Shown piece by piece: positions 6,975 to 16,067 of a DNA stretch of 64,000 nucleotides. The position numbers were made by a program, and so were the translations under genes. Under the pieces are notes generated by a model. The model made no database searches, had not been told where the DNA came from, and worked only from the letters and a program-made list of their open reading frames with translations. Within the stretch, counting starts at the first letter, position 1. Every line of letters starts with the position of its first letter. This DNA comes from Saprospiraceae bacterium (GTDB lineage: Bacteria > Bacteroidota > Bacteroidia > Chitinophagales > Saprospiraceae), in contig JADKGI010000015.1 of NCBI GenBank assembly GCA_016722285.1, forward strand, positions 62,001-126,000, in the 5' to 3' direction.

Positions 6975-8702
6975 TTATTTGATCACAATCAGCTTGCTAT
7001 CTTTATAGACACGATTCTCTGACTTTACCCTGAGAATGTACACTCCCTGGGCAATTTCATTTAAATCTAATACGGTAATGCTCTTTTCAACCTTCAAATT
7101 CCTTACAAGTCTCATATCACTGTCAAGCAATTCTAAGTATGTATTTTCAAAATCGCCAGTCAATTCAACCTGAGCCATCTGACTTGCCGGATTAGGATAC
7201 AAACTTACAGATAACCCGACATCCCCATTTACATATACCATATTGCTGTAACTGTACTTTCCGTCAAAATCAATTTGCTTTATCCTGTAATAATAAGTCA
7301 GGTTTTTATCTATTTCTGCATCGTTTAAGTTATATATTGATTGACCACTAAAATTATTTGTGGCTTTGACAGATCCCTGTATTTCAATAAATTCAAGCTC
7401 GTTTGCTGATTTTCTTTCTAAAATGTAATGGCTCACATTGATCTCTGATGAAACTTTCCACTGGACTGAATTAACTCCGCCGGAACGCTTTGCATTTACA
7501 TCAAGCCAGATGACAGGCAAGACTCCATATGCCACGCCCAGGTCTATATTATTATTTACCACACCGGATTCCATATTCATTGCTCTTGTGGTATTCAACC
7601 CATAACTATGGTCAACATCACTATCCAACTCATCTACGGTTGTTCTCGGTATGGTAGCACTAAACCCGGCTGGAACAACAAATTTGAGATAATATTGGGC
7701 ATTTTCCAGATAATCAAGCGTATAAATACCATCATTGTCAGTAACTCCACTGGCAACAACTGTCCCTGAATTTATTTCAATTGCCTGAACCAAAATGCCC
7801 GGAACTTTAGGTTCTCCGATATCTTGTTTGCCATTGACATTTTCGTCTCTCCACACCAGATTACCTAATACAGCCATAGGATAATATCCCGCCCCCAGGT
7901 CAGAAATAATCTGCCCTGAATTAATATTAAAGATATAGGTCTTTCCCTGGCTATCAATATCACTGTCAATAGATCTGTTGGATCCAACATTGGGAACTAC
8001 CCTGACCAGTCCAAGCGGCGGCATCACTACCTCAACATAATATTGGCCAGGAGGAGCACAGAAGTTGAAATAGCCATCATCTGACGGAGAACCCGGTTTA
8101 GAACCCGTAAAAGTCTGATCCCAGATACGCCAGGTTCCAAAGTGATTTTTCCATAAATAAATTCTGAGACCGTTTATACCATTCTCTTTACTGTCATACA
8201 CATTATTTTTGTTTGAATCATACCAGACCAGCTGCCCGATTTTTGCACATTTAAATAATCCGGCATCAATAGTAGTATTGTTTTGTCCTGAATTTAGTGT
8301 AAAAGTGGCTGTGGTAGATGCTCCATTGAAGCTTCCGAAATCACTGTCCGTATTATCATTTCCTATATCAGGAAAAGTCAAATCCCATCCCGCAGGAGGT
8401 AGTATTTTCAAATAGTAATTAGCCGGAGGAACATCTGTAAAAAGATATAACCCACCGGCTGCGGTCGTCTTTTGAGCTACAAAACCTGTAGTCATACTAT
8501 AAAGCTGTACGATTATTCCTGGTAATCCGGGCTCCCCGAAGTTTTGCTGTCCATCACCATTGAGATCATGCCATACAAAATCTCCTATGCTTCCGTTGAC
8601 AGGAGTACAATTTCCTGCGGGAATTGCAATTACTCTTGTAGTACATCCCGGGGTGGTGGCAGTTAAGGTCAGATTAACTCCTGACGGTATTCCTGTTACC
8701 AT
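6975..8702 (-). CDS. Gene A, C-terminal fragment: SdrD-B-like domains and T9SS sorting tail
   Basis: 575 residues from the first ATG; the frame is really open back to about 8,939 and continues the preceding fragment. Three Ca-binding-type SdrD-B/CNA-B-like domains start with GDFVWHDLNGDGQQ, GQLVWYDSNKNNVY and GNLVWRDENVNGK. Then follow a module with RIKQIDFDGKYSYSN (FN3-like, common before T9SS tails) and the tail with YPNPASQ, GVYILRV and a final KLIVIK. The protein should cross the outer membrane by T9SS and stay surface-bound. The last 400 residues have the same module order and strong similarity to the end of gene C. Confidence 0.85.
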   Translation of the reverse strand: MVTGIPSGVNLTLTATTPGCTTRVIAIPAGNCTPVNGSIGDFVWHDLNGDGQQNFGEPGLPGIIVQLYSMTTGFVAQKTTAAGGLYLFTDVPPANYYLKILPPAGWDLTFPDIGNDNTDSDFGSFNGASTTATFTLNSGQNNTTIDAGLFKCAKIGQLVWYDSNKNNVYDSKENGINGLRIYLWKNHFGTWRIWDQTFTGSKPGSPSDDGYFNFCAPPGQYYVEVVMPPLGLVRVVPNVGSNRSIDSDIDSQGKTYIFNINSGQIISDLGAGYYPMAVLGNLVWRDENVNGKQDIGEPKVPGILVQAIEINSGTVVASGVTDNDGIYTLDYLENAQYYLKFVVPAGFSATIPRTTVDELDSDVDHSYGLNTTRAMNMESGVVNNNIDLGVAYGVLPVIWLDVNAKRSGGVNSVQWKVSSEINVSHYILERKSANELEFIEIQGSVKATNNFSGQSIYNLNDAEIDKNLTYYYRIKQIDFDGKYSYSNMVYVNGDVGLSVSLYPNPASQMAQVELTGDFENTYLELLDSDMRLVRNLKVEKSITVLDLNEIAQGVYILRVKSENRVYKDSKLIVIK

Positions 8703-10705
8703 TCCGGTCTGTAAATTTAATGTCCCTTGATTAGCTTGAATAGTTGTACCATTCTGGACTAAAAAATTAACCTTATAAGTATTGGTATTTGTCTCACAAA
8801 TTGGACCGCTGATGCTGATCGGTGAGTTTGCACATGGTACGCCACAATTGGTCGGAGCAGTTACGTTTACTCTCGATATACAATTGCCATTGGTGGCAGT
8901 GACCGTGATATTCTGTCCAAATGGAATATTGATGATACTCTGCCGCTTAATGTGCCAAATGTGGTACTTACTATTCCTATATCAGTACTGAAAGACACAC
9001 TCCATGTCGATGTCCCGCATAAGGGTTGTCCCACGGTCAGTTTCGGGTATGCACACCCACCCGTGCCCGGACAGCTCGCCGGACTGACTACCGTCAGGCT
9101 TTGACTGCAATTGGCTCCGTTGGTCGCTGTGATCGTTACATTGGTGCCAATCAAAATACCGGTCACCTTCGATGCACCCACTGTGCCGCTGCTGGCGCTT
9201 ATATTTCCTAGTGTCACATTACTGTAATAGGTAACACTATAAGTGCCGTTGCCCGGATCACACTCAGGGATGCCTACTGTGAGTGTCGGTCGCTCGCATA
9301 CAGGACAATTGCCTGCCGGTACTACTATTGTTCTGGTTAAGCATCCCGGGGTCGTCACCGTAAGTGTCAGATTTACGCCTGTTGGTATTCCGGTCACTGT
9401 GCCTGCAGGTGCATTCAATACGCCTTGGCTGGCCTGTACTGTCGTTCCTGATGCTACTATGAAATTGACACTATATGTTCCGGCTCCGTTTGTCTCACAT
9501 ACCGGTCCGCTGATGCTGATCGGGGAGTTTGCACATGGTACACCGCAATTCGTCGGAGCAGTTACGTTTACTCTCGATATGCAATTGCCATTCGTGGCAG
9601 TGACCGTGATATTCTGTCCAAATGGAATATTGATGATACTATTGCCGCTTAATGTGCCAAATGTGGTACTTACTATTCCTATATCAGTACTGAAAGACAC
9701 ACTCCATGTCGATGTTCCGCATAAAGGTTGTCCCACGGTCAGTTTCGGGTATGCACACCCACCCGTGCCCGGACAGCTCGCCGGACTGACTACCGTCAGG
9801 CTTTGACTGCAATTGGCTCCGTTGGTCGCTGTGATTGTTACATTGGTGCCAAGCAAAATGCCGGTCACCTTCGATGCACCCACTGTGCCGCTGCTGGCGC
9901 TTATGTTTCCTAGTGTCACATTACTGTAATAGGTAACACTATAAGTGCCGTTGCCCGGATCACACTCAGGGATGCCTACTGTGAGTGTCGGTCGCTCGCA
10001 TACAGGACAATTGCCTGCCGGTACTACTATTGTTCTGGTTGTACATCCGGGGGTCGTTACTGTAAGTGTCAGATTTACGCCTGTTGGTATTCCGGTGACT
10101 GTGCCTGCAGGTGCATTCAATATACCTTGGCTGGCCTGTACTGTCGTTCCTGCTGCTACTATGAAATTGACGCTATATGTTCCAGCTCCGTTTGTCTCAC
10201 ATACCGGTCCGCTGATGCTGACAGGTGAGTTTGCACATGGTACGCCACAATTGGTCGGAGCAGTTAAGTTTACTCTCGATATGCAATTGCCATTGGTGGC
10301 AGTGACAGTGATATTCTGTCCAAATGGAATATTGATGATACTATTGCCGCTTACTGTGCCAAATGTGGTACTTACTATTCCTATATCAGTACTGAAAGAC
10401 ACACTCCATGTCGATGTTCCGCATAAGGTTGTCCCACGGTCAGTTTCCGGGTATGCACACCCACCCGTGCCCGGACAGCTCGCCGGACTGACTACCGTCA
10501 GGCTTTGACTGCAATTGGCTCCGTTGGTCGCTGTGATTGTTACATTGGTGCCAAGCAAAATGCCGGTCACCTTCGATGCACCCACTGTGCCGCTGCTGGC
10601 GCTTATATTTCCTAGTGTCACATTGCTGTAATAGGTAACACTATAAGTGCCGTTGCCCGGATCACACTCAGGGATGCCTACTGTGAGTGTCGGTCGCTCG
10701 CATAA
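8600..10705 (-). repeat. Three tandem ~702-nt coding repeats in gene A
   Basis: Each unit encodes about 234 residues from CERPTLTVGIPECDPG to IVVPAGNC, with evenly spaced Cys residues. Boundaries are near 10,705, 10,003, 9,301 and 8,600. Units 1 and 2 are almost identical in DNA; unit 3 diverges towards its end. Unit 1 carries a compensated frameshift pair at about 10,424-10,450, so it reads PETDRGTTLCG where unit 2 reads PKLTVGQPLCG. Confidence 0.85.
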
Positions 10706-11995
10706 AAACTCAATTCCGGCTACATCGTGGTCATCCTCATCACCTCCTGTAAAACTATTTCCTAATATATTATCATCATCTGCAGAACCCGGCAATACCT
10801 GGTTGTCATTAGCTGGGTTATTATCAGCCTTGCTATCTGCATCGTCATTTCTTCCATTGTTCAATGTATCCATAGCAACAGAAATCTCAGCATAATTAAA
10901 ATAGGCATTTGCTGCTGCTGAAGCCTGTACTTTTAATGTGATGGATATTGTTGTATTGGTATTAGGAAATAATGTCGGAACAATAGTAAAGCTTACCAAA
11001 GGTGCCGCCCCTGACCAACCTGCATTTACACCTCCTGGTATAAATGCAAAGCCCGAAGCAATATAATCTGATATAACTATGTTTTTCGCAGCTACATTTC
11101 CTTGATTAAAAATGGTAATATTAAATGTAACATCATCACCTGCCTTGAAATATTGGCCTGGAGTAACTTTGGTTTTTCGCAAAGCGAGGTCAAAAATCTG
11201 AATCTTATGCACATCATGATCATCTTCATCTGTAGCTGCTACTGCATCCCCTGGAACACCTGTTCCATCACCATTCAACGCATTGTCAGAAGGAGAATTT
11301 GCCTTGCCTCCTGCATCATTTCCATTGATGCTATCCGGTGTACTATCCAAATCAACAGGCTTACCCGGAGTTTGGGGATCTGTATCATCAGCACTGGATA
11401 TTTCAGCATAATCTGTCCATGCATTGTCAGGATCAACGTAATACTGAATAGGCATCAAATCGAGCTTTAAGGTATCACTCTGTCCGGGAAGTAATATTTT
11501 ATTATATGTAGCTTTTGCTTTATTTGTCATTGCATCATATATCCACCCTCTGGCCGCATTTTTTGGTGTCGCCATATATTGGAGGCCTGGTGACAAATAG
11601 TCGGTTATTTCAATACTTGTCGCAGGAATCGAACCCTGGTTATAAATGGTAAAGACATATTCAACTTCCTGCAAATAGCTGAAGGACAAAAGTGCAGAAC
11701 CCTGTGTTTTTGTCAACGCCAGATCAAATATATTGATAGAGGCAGGGTCATGATCATCATCATCATCATTATTGGCAAGTCCAGTACTGTTGAGATTGTT
11801 GTCATTCGGACTTCCTGGCAGTACATCTCTTTCCTGATTGGTATCACTGTTTGGGTTACTGTCAGCATCAAAAGCAAAATTACTTAACAGATCATAAAAT
11901 GATGCAATCTCAGCATAATTTACCCAAGCCCGATCACCTCCATTTGTCCTCTTCAATCTTAGTTTTATTGGTACCAATGTCATAGCGCCTGGCAA
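8867..11995 (-). CDS. Gene A, central fragment: DUF11-like domains and 702-nt repeats
   Basis: 1,042 residues without a start of its own (the ATG is internal). DUF11-like domains (FDLALTKT, FDLALRKT) separated by Asp/Asn-rich linkers are followed by nearly three copies of a 234-residue Cys-containing unit. The last 24 residues (from about 8,939) are out of frame and not real. Continuous in sense with the fragments on either side. Asp-rich linkers suggest calcium-stabilised rods. Confidence 0.8.
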   Translation of the reverse strand: MPGAMTLVPIKLRLKRTNGGDRAWVNYAEIASFYDLLSNFAFDADSNPNSDTNQERDVLPGSPNDNNLNSTGLANNDDDDDHDPASINIFDLALTKTQGSALLSFSYLQEVEYVFTIYNQGSIPATSIEITDYLSPGLQYMATPKNAARGWIYDAMTNKAKATYNKILLPGQSDTLKLDLMPIQYYVDPDNAWTDYAEISSADDTDPQTPGKPVDLDSTPDSINGNDAGGKANSPSDNALNGDGTGVPGDAVAATDEDDHDVHKIQIFDLALRKTKVTPGQYFKAGDDVTFNITIFNQGNVAAKNIVISDYIASGFAFIPGGVNAGWSGAAPLVSFTIVPTLFPNTNTTISITLKVQASAAANAYFNYAEISVAMDTLNNGRNDDADSKADNNPANDNQVLPGSADDDNILGNSFTGGDEDDHDVAGIEFLCERPTLTVGIPECDPGNGTYSVTYYSNVTLGNISASSGTVGASKVTGILLGTNVTITATNGANCSQSLTVVSPASCPGTGGCAYPETDRGTTLCGTSTWSVSFSTDIGIVSTTFGTVSGNSIINIPFGQNITVTATNGNCISRVNLTAPTNCGVPCANSPVSISGPVCETNGAGTYSVNFIVAAGTTVQASQGILNAPAGTVTGIPTGVNLTLTVTTPGCTTRTIVVPAGNCPVCERPTLTVGIPECDPGNGTYSVTYYSNVTLGNISASSGTVGASKVTGILLGTNVTITATNGANCSQSLTVVSPASCPGTGGCAYPKLTVGQPLCGTSTWSVSFSTDIGIVSTTFGTLSGNSIINIPFGQNITVTATNGNCISRVNVTAPTNCGVPCANSPISISGPVCETNGAGTYSVNFIVASGTTVQASQGVLNAPAGTVTGIPTGVNLTLTVTTPGCLTRTIVVPAGNCPVCERPTLTVGIPECDPGNGTYSVTYYSNVTLGNISASSGTVGASKVTGILIGTNVTITATNGANCSQSLTVVSPASCPGTGGCAYPKLTVGQPLCGTSTWSVSFSTDIGIVSTTFGTLSGRVSSIFHLDRISRSLPPMAIVYRE

Positions 11996-12674
11996 GAGGT
12001 TTTACTGAAACAAACTTACTATATGTTGTAGGGCCTCCCATCCAACCCGGATTTAGAGTAGAGTCAAATGTATAGCCAACACCAGCTGGTAGGTAGTCAT
12101 TGACAATGAATCCTGATACGGTCTGATTACCCTGATTAAATACTTCAATATTAAAGGTAAGGGTGTCTCCATATTTATAGGGTGGGTTTGTTGCCAGTGT
12201 CTTTCGCAAAGCAAGATCGAATATTGCAGGAGTTGCAGTATTTGTGTTATTACCTGGATTAGTATCCTGATTAAAAATATCATTGTTGGATGAATCCTGA
12301 TATCCTGTGATGGACAAGCTATTTAGCCAGGCATTTAGAGTGGTACATGCCTGAATATTTAAATCTATAGTTACCATTACTGACTGCCCTGATATAACAG
12401 TACCTGTATAAGTTGTAATTCTGTTACTTCCTGAAGGAGTCCATGCCGGCGTACCTCCCGAATAGCTTAAACCACAAGGGATCACATCAAGTAATGAAAT
12501 ATTTTTAACAGTGAGTGGTCCGTTATTCTTTATAGTAATAGTAAAAGATACCTGATCCCCATACGAGTAAGGAGCCAGTGGAGCCATACTTATGCTTTGA
12601 ATTGCTACATCCGTTTGGCTATAGATAATAGATGAAAATACTAAAAATAAAAATAAAAGTCCGGGTGATTTCAT
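11934..12674 (-). CDS. Gene A, N-terminal fragment: signal peptide and DUF11-like domains
   Basis: Begins with Sec signal MKSPGLLFLFLVFSSIIYSQ, giving a mature start at about TDVAIQS. Then come a DUF11-like domain (SYGDQVSFTITIKNNGPLTVKNISLLDVIP) and a second one starting FDLALRKTLATNPP. The last 25 residues (from about 12,000) are a frameshift product; the true continuation (LLPGAMTLVPIKLRL) lies in the next fragment, one base out of phase. Confidence 0.8.
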   Translation of the reverse strand: MKSPGLLFLFLVFSSIIYSQTDVAIQSISMAPLAPYSYGDQVSFTITIKNNGPLTVKNISLLDVIPCGLSYSGGTPAWTPSGSNRITTYTGTVISGQSVMVTIDLNIQACTTLNAWLNSLSITGYQDSSNNDIFNQDTNPGNNTNTATPAIFDLALRKTLATNPPYKYGDTLTFNIEVFNQGNQTVSGFIVNDYLPAGVGYTFDSTLNPGWMGGPTTYSKFVSVKPLARRYDIGTNKTKIEEDKWR

Positions 12675-12752
12675 GATGCTGAATTTTAAAAAATAAATTC
12701 AGGCCATATCATTCTCAGCATATCAGACGAGATACACAGTTAGGTTTGGGGG

Positions 12753-12760
12753 CAAATATA
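12753..12760 (-). promoter_or_regulatory. -7 element upstream of giant gene A
   Basis: TATATTTG on the minus strand, 79 bases before the gene A ATG. The ten bases GGCAAATATA (plus strand, 12751-12760) recur upstream of gene C at 40221-40230. No clear -33 element. Confidence 0.45.
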
Positions 12761-12819
12761 TAAATAAATTATGTAATATGTAACTTATTAAATAAATTTA
12801 TTTTATTTATAAAATAAAA

Positions 12820-12838
12820 AAGGGCCCAAATGGACCCT
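12820..12838 (-). terminator. Terminator of giant gene B
   Basis: On the minus strand AGGGTCC-ATTT-GGGCCCT forms a short GC-rich hairpin followed by TTTTTATTTT. It lies 57 bases after the gene B stop. Confidence 0.6.
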
Positions 12839-12894
12839 CTTCCGAAAAAAGAACCTGTAAACTCAAGGTTTTAGGAGTTTATAGAATGAAAATT

Positions 12895-14091
12895 TTATTT
12901 TATGACAATGAGTTTGTGCGTACTTATATCGCCATCTAATATAACCATTAATGTATAAACTCCTGGTTTTAGAATATTTATATCTATATTGTATGCATTC
13001 TTAGATTTTTGAAGTACCTCATCAAAGATTCCTCCCATCACCAATTTCCCTGTATTATCAAATATACTGGCTGCTACCTTTGAACCTTCGTTTGCACTTA
13101 ATTCGACTGTAACCATCTGAGTAGCAGGATTCGGATACATCACAACACTTCTGTCCGATACTCTATCGACAATTATATTTACAACCTTCGTAAATGTTTC
13201 CTTACCATCAATATCTACTTGTCTCAATCTGTAGGAATATATGCCATTTGAACTTATATCGTCATCCACAAAGTTATACACCTTTAATGTATTGGAATTT
13301 CCTGCAGATTTCACCTGTCCAATAGCAAAGTATCTACTTCCCTTAAAGCTTCTCTGGACTTCAAAGAAGTCACTGTTTTGCTCTGAAAGGGTCGCCCAAT
13401 CTAATTCATTCACATCTTTGATCTGATTCCATCTTCCATCAAATCTCGACAGATCTACCGGTAGAGGCTTAGATTTAAATCCAATATCTATGTCATGAAT
13501 GATTTGTGCATAGGTCACTGTAAAATTAAGTGTACTTTCATTCGGAAAATCAGTAACATCACTATCAATATTATCATCCAGACCAAAATTTGGTGTTACA
13601 AACTCATAAGTAGGATTTGGCGTTTTCACTCTAATTTTATATATACCTGGTGGTACACATTCAAAAAGATAATATCCCGGCTTACCGTCAGGACCATTTC
13701 TAGTCTGTTGAGTCATAAATACTACCACTGGATTACTTTGATTATACAATTCTACTGTCACATTATTCAATCCAACATCTCCTGCATCCTGCACATTATT
13801 AGAAACACTTGACAATCCATCATACCATACATAATCCCCAACTTCAGCACATCTGTAAAAACCGGCATCAACTGTCATATTATTATCGCCGGAATTTAAG
13901 GTATATACCACAGTCTTACCTGTGACAATATCTGCATCACTGTCCTTCGTATCATCTCCACCTGCATCACGAGGAGAAGAAACATACTTTTGGCCATTTC
14001 CATTAGGTGCAGGACGGACAAACTCTACCATATAATTTCCTGGAACAAGATTGGCAAACTCATAAAATCCTACCCCGGACGTTGTCGTCAT
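12895..14091 (-). CDS. Gene B, C-terminal fragment: SdrD-B-like domains and T9SS tail
   Basis: 398 residues. It starts inside an SdrD-B-like domain; the true frame continues from the previous fragment as GTPVNLMTTTSGVGFYEF. Another SdrD-B-like domain (GDYVWYDGLSSVSNNVQD) follows, then the FN3-like segment (RLRQVDIDGKETFTK) and the T9SS type A tail (YPNPATQMVTVEL, GVYTLMV, KLIVIK). The tail is intact and reaches a normal stop, followed by a terminator. Confidence 0.85.
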   Translation of the reverse strand: MTTTSGVGFYEFANLVPGNYMVEFVRPAPNGNGQKYVSSPRDAGGDDTKDSDADIVTGKTVVYTLNSGDNNMTVDAGFYRCAEVGDYVWYDGLSSVSNNVQDAGDVGLNNVTVELYNQSNPVVVFMTQQTRNGPDGKPGYYLFECVPPGIYKIRVKTPNPTYEFVTPNFGLDDNIDSDVTDFPNESTLNFTVTYAQIIHDIDIGFKSKPLPVDLSRFDGRWNQIKDVNELDWATLSEQNSDFFEVQRSFKGSRYFAIGQVKSAGNSNTLKVYNFVDDDISSNGIYSYRLRQVDIDGKETFTKVVNIIVDRVSDRSVVMYPNPATQMVTVELSANEGSKVAASIFDNTGKLVMGGIFDEVLQKSKNAYNIDINILKPGVYTLMVILDGDISTHKLIVIK

Positions 14092-14096
14092 AAGAT

Positions 14097-16067
14097 TTAC
14101 CGGGTTCCGTTTCCATCAGTACCAGTCAATTTTACAGTTACTCCTGAAAGTCCCGGCTCAAGCGGATCCTGTACGCCGTTCAAATTGGTATCTTCCCAAA
14201 CAAAATCTCCAATCTTGGCAAGTTTGTAATATCCAGCATCAATTGTCAGATTATTTTCTCCCGGACCCAGTATTATCTGTGGTGTAAATCCGGTCACCTT
14301 ACTTGCATCACTATCTTTTGCATCATCTATTCCTTTGTCTGGCTCTGTTCTTATATATCCACCTACAATTGGGAAACCGACAGAATATATACCAGGATTC
14401 AGATTTGGAAATAAATACTGCCCCTGAGGACCTGTCAATATACTGGAAATCTGGGCTCCCACACTGTTAAACAATCTCACCAAAACATTAGGAATGCCTG
14501 GTTCGCCAATATCCTGTACGCCATTAGCATTTTTATCCTCCCAGACAAAGTCACCAATAGATCCCTTAGGAAGATCACCACAAGCATCATCCGTTAAATC
14601 AGGAATGTTGTCCCCTGTTTTGTCAAGACGTGCTATATTGTATAGTCCGTGGCCCGAAGTGCTGCCTGGTCCGTTCCCCGGAACTTCGCAAGGCATATAA
14701 ATATTATCGCCACCGGAATTTACCTGTAGATTAAGGAAGACTCTGAAAGTCACATTATACATATGAATTCCCCCGGGAATTATTGGTACATTGTTTGCCA
14801 GCGTCGTGCTTCCCACAAGATTCATAAATCCATTTGCCTGACCGCTGAAAGCGCCACTTACAATTTCAATATCATCATCAAATAATGGTTGATCAGTAAG
14901 GCTGTAAAAACCTGTAGCACCTCCTGTATTACCCACTGTGATTTTGTAATTGACATCATAGTAACCACCCTCTACATTCACTACACTCACAAAGTCTTTT
15001 ACAAGTGTGATATTCGGGATATCACCGCAGGCATCGTCTGTCAGATCGGTGATTCCATCGCCAGTCTTATCCACTTCTGCTTTGTTATACAAACCATGAC
15101 CTGATGTACTGCCCGGTCCATTACCTGGTACTTCGCACGGTCTATATACATTGTCACCGCCCTGATTAGAATTCGGATTCAGATCCAAACTCACGTTAAA
15201 GGTTACAAAGTACATATGATTGAGACCTGCTCCAAGGCTTACATTATTTGCAAGTGTAGTTGAGCCTGATGTATTCATAGGTCCGCTGGCCTGTCCATTA
15301 AAACTACCGCTGTTGATCACCACGTCATCGTCAAACTGTGGGGTATCTTTCAGGGTATAAGTGCCTGTAGCTCCACCATTGTTGCCGACTGTGATCTTAT
15401 ACAATACGTCAAAACTTCCATTGGCTTTTGGCGTTACGCTCACAAAGTCTTTCACCAGTGTGATATTTGGTATATCACCGCAGGCGTCGTCCGTTAAGTC
15501 TGTAATTCCATCTCCTGTTTTATCTACCTCTGCTTTGTTGTACAAGCCATGGCCGGCACTACTTCCAGGACCATTGCCCGGAACCTCACAAGGCCTATAT
15601 ACATTGTCTCCGCCCTGAGTCGAATTCGGATTCAGATCCAAACTCACATTAAATGTTACAAAGTACATATGATTGAGGCCTGCTCCAAGGCTTACATTAG
15701 TTGCAAGCGTAGTTGAGCCTGATGTATTCATCGGTCCGCTTGCCTGTCCACTGAAACTACCGCTGTTGATCACCACATCGTCGTCAAATTGTGGCGTATC
15801 TTTAAGGCTGTATGTGCCCGTAGCTCCACCATTGTTGGCAACTGTGATCTTATATACAACATCAAAACTTCCATTGGCCTTTGGAGTCACACTCACAAAG
15901 TCTTTGATAAGTGTGATATTAGGTATATCTCCGCATGCATCATCAGTTAGGTCGGTAATACCATCTCCGGGCCCTGTCAACTTCCGCTTTATTGTATAAG
16001 CCATGACCCAACGTACTACCCGGGCCATTGCCAGGTACCTCACATGGTCGGTACACATTGTCACCAC
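14097..16067 (-). CDS. Gene B fragment: DUF11-like ~150-residue repeats and SdrD-B-like domains
   Basis: 656 residues. The first 35 (before DGITDLTDDACGDIP) are frameshift product. Three ~150-residue DUF11-like units (ITLVKDFVSVTPKANGSFD, then CEVPGNGPGS) are followed by two SdrD-B-like domains (GDFVWEDKNANGVQD, GDFVWEDTNLNGVQD). It ends prematurely at GNGTR by loss of one base in a C run near 14,101. Confidence 0.8.
   Translation of the reverse strand: MVTMCTDHVRYLAMARVVRWVMAYTIKRKLTGPGDGITDLTDDACGDIPNITLIKDFVSVTPKANGSFDVVYKITVANNGGATGTYSLKDTPQFDDDVVINSGSFSGQASGPMNTSGSTTLATNVSLGAGLNHMYFVTFNVSLDLNPNSTQGGDNVYRPCEVPGNGPGSSAGHGLYNKAEVDKTGDGITDLTDDACGDIPNITLVKDFVSVTPKANGSFDVLYKITVGNNGGATGTYTLKDTPQFDDDVVINSGSFNGQASGPMNTSGSTTLANNVSLGAGLNHMYFVTFNVSLDLNPNSNQGGDNVYRPCEVPGNGPGSTSGHGLYNKAEVDKTGDGITDLTDDACGDIPNITLVKDFVSVVNVEGGYYDVNYKITVGNTGGATGFYSLTDQPLFDDDIEIVSGAFSGQANGFMNLVGSTTLANNVPIIPGGIHMYNVTFRVFLNLQVNSGGDNIYMPCEVPGNGPGSTSGHGLYNIARLDKTGDNIPDLTDDACGDLPKGSIGDFVWEDKNANGVQDIGEPGIPNVLVRLFNSVGAQISSILTGPQGQYLFPNLNPGIYSVGFPIVGGYIRTEPDKGIDDAKDSDASKVTGFTPQIILGPGENNLTIDAGYYKLAKIGDFVWEDTNLNGVQDPLEPGLSGVTVKLTGTDGNGTR

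Larger units (their letters stand above)
6975..12674 (-). other. Giant gene A: T9SS-exported DUF11/SdrD-type surface protein (composite of three frames)
   Basis: Read as one gene of about 1,900 codons running right to left: signal peptide (12674-12600), DUF11-like domains with the recurring FDLALRKT start and acidic DEDDHD linkers (to about 10,710), three 702-nt Cys-containing repeats (10,705-8,600), three SdrD-B-like domains (GDFVWHDLNGDGQQ, GQLVWYDSNKN, GNLVWRDENVNGK), a fibronectin-like segment and a T9SS type A tail ending in KLIVIK. Two net frameshifts break it, near 11,995 and near 8,939. The second is pinned by comparison with the homologous copy at 9,640: ACTCTGCC against ACTATTGCC, one base missing. 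Domain order continues without loss across both breaks, so I regard it as one gene. Confidence 0.7.

Noticed and set aside
9243..10895. Long plus-strand open frames opposite gene A (for example 9243-9806, 9945-10508)
   Set aside because: They repeat with the 702-nt period and are the antisense of the repeat codons; low-complexity composition, no start signals or recognisable domains.
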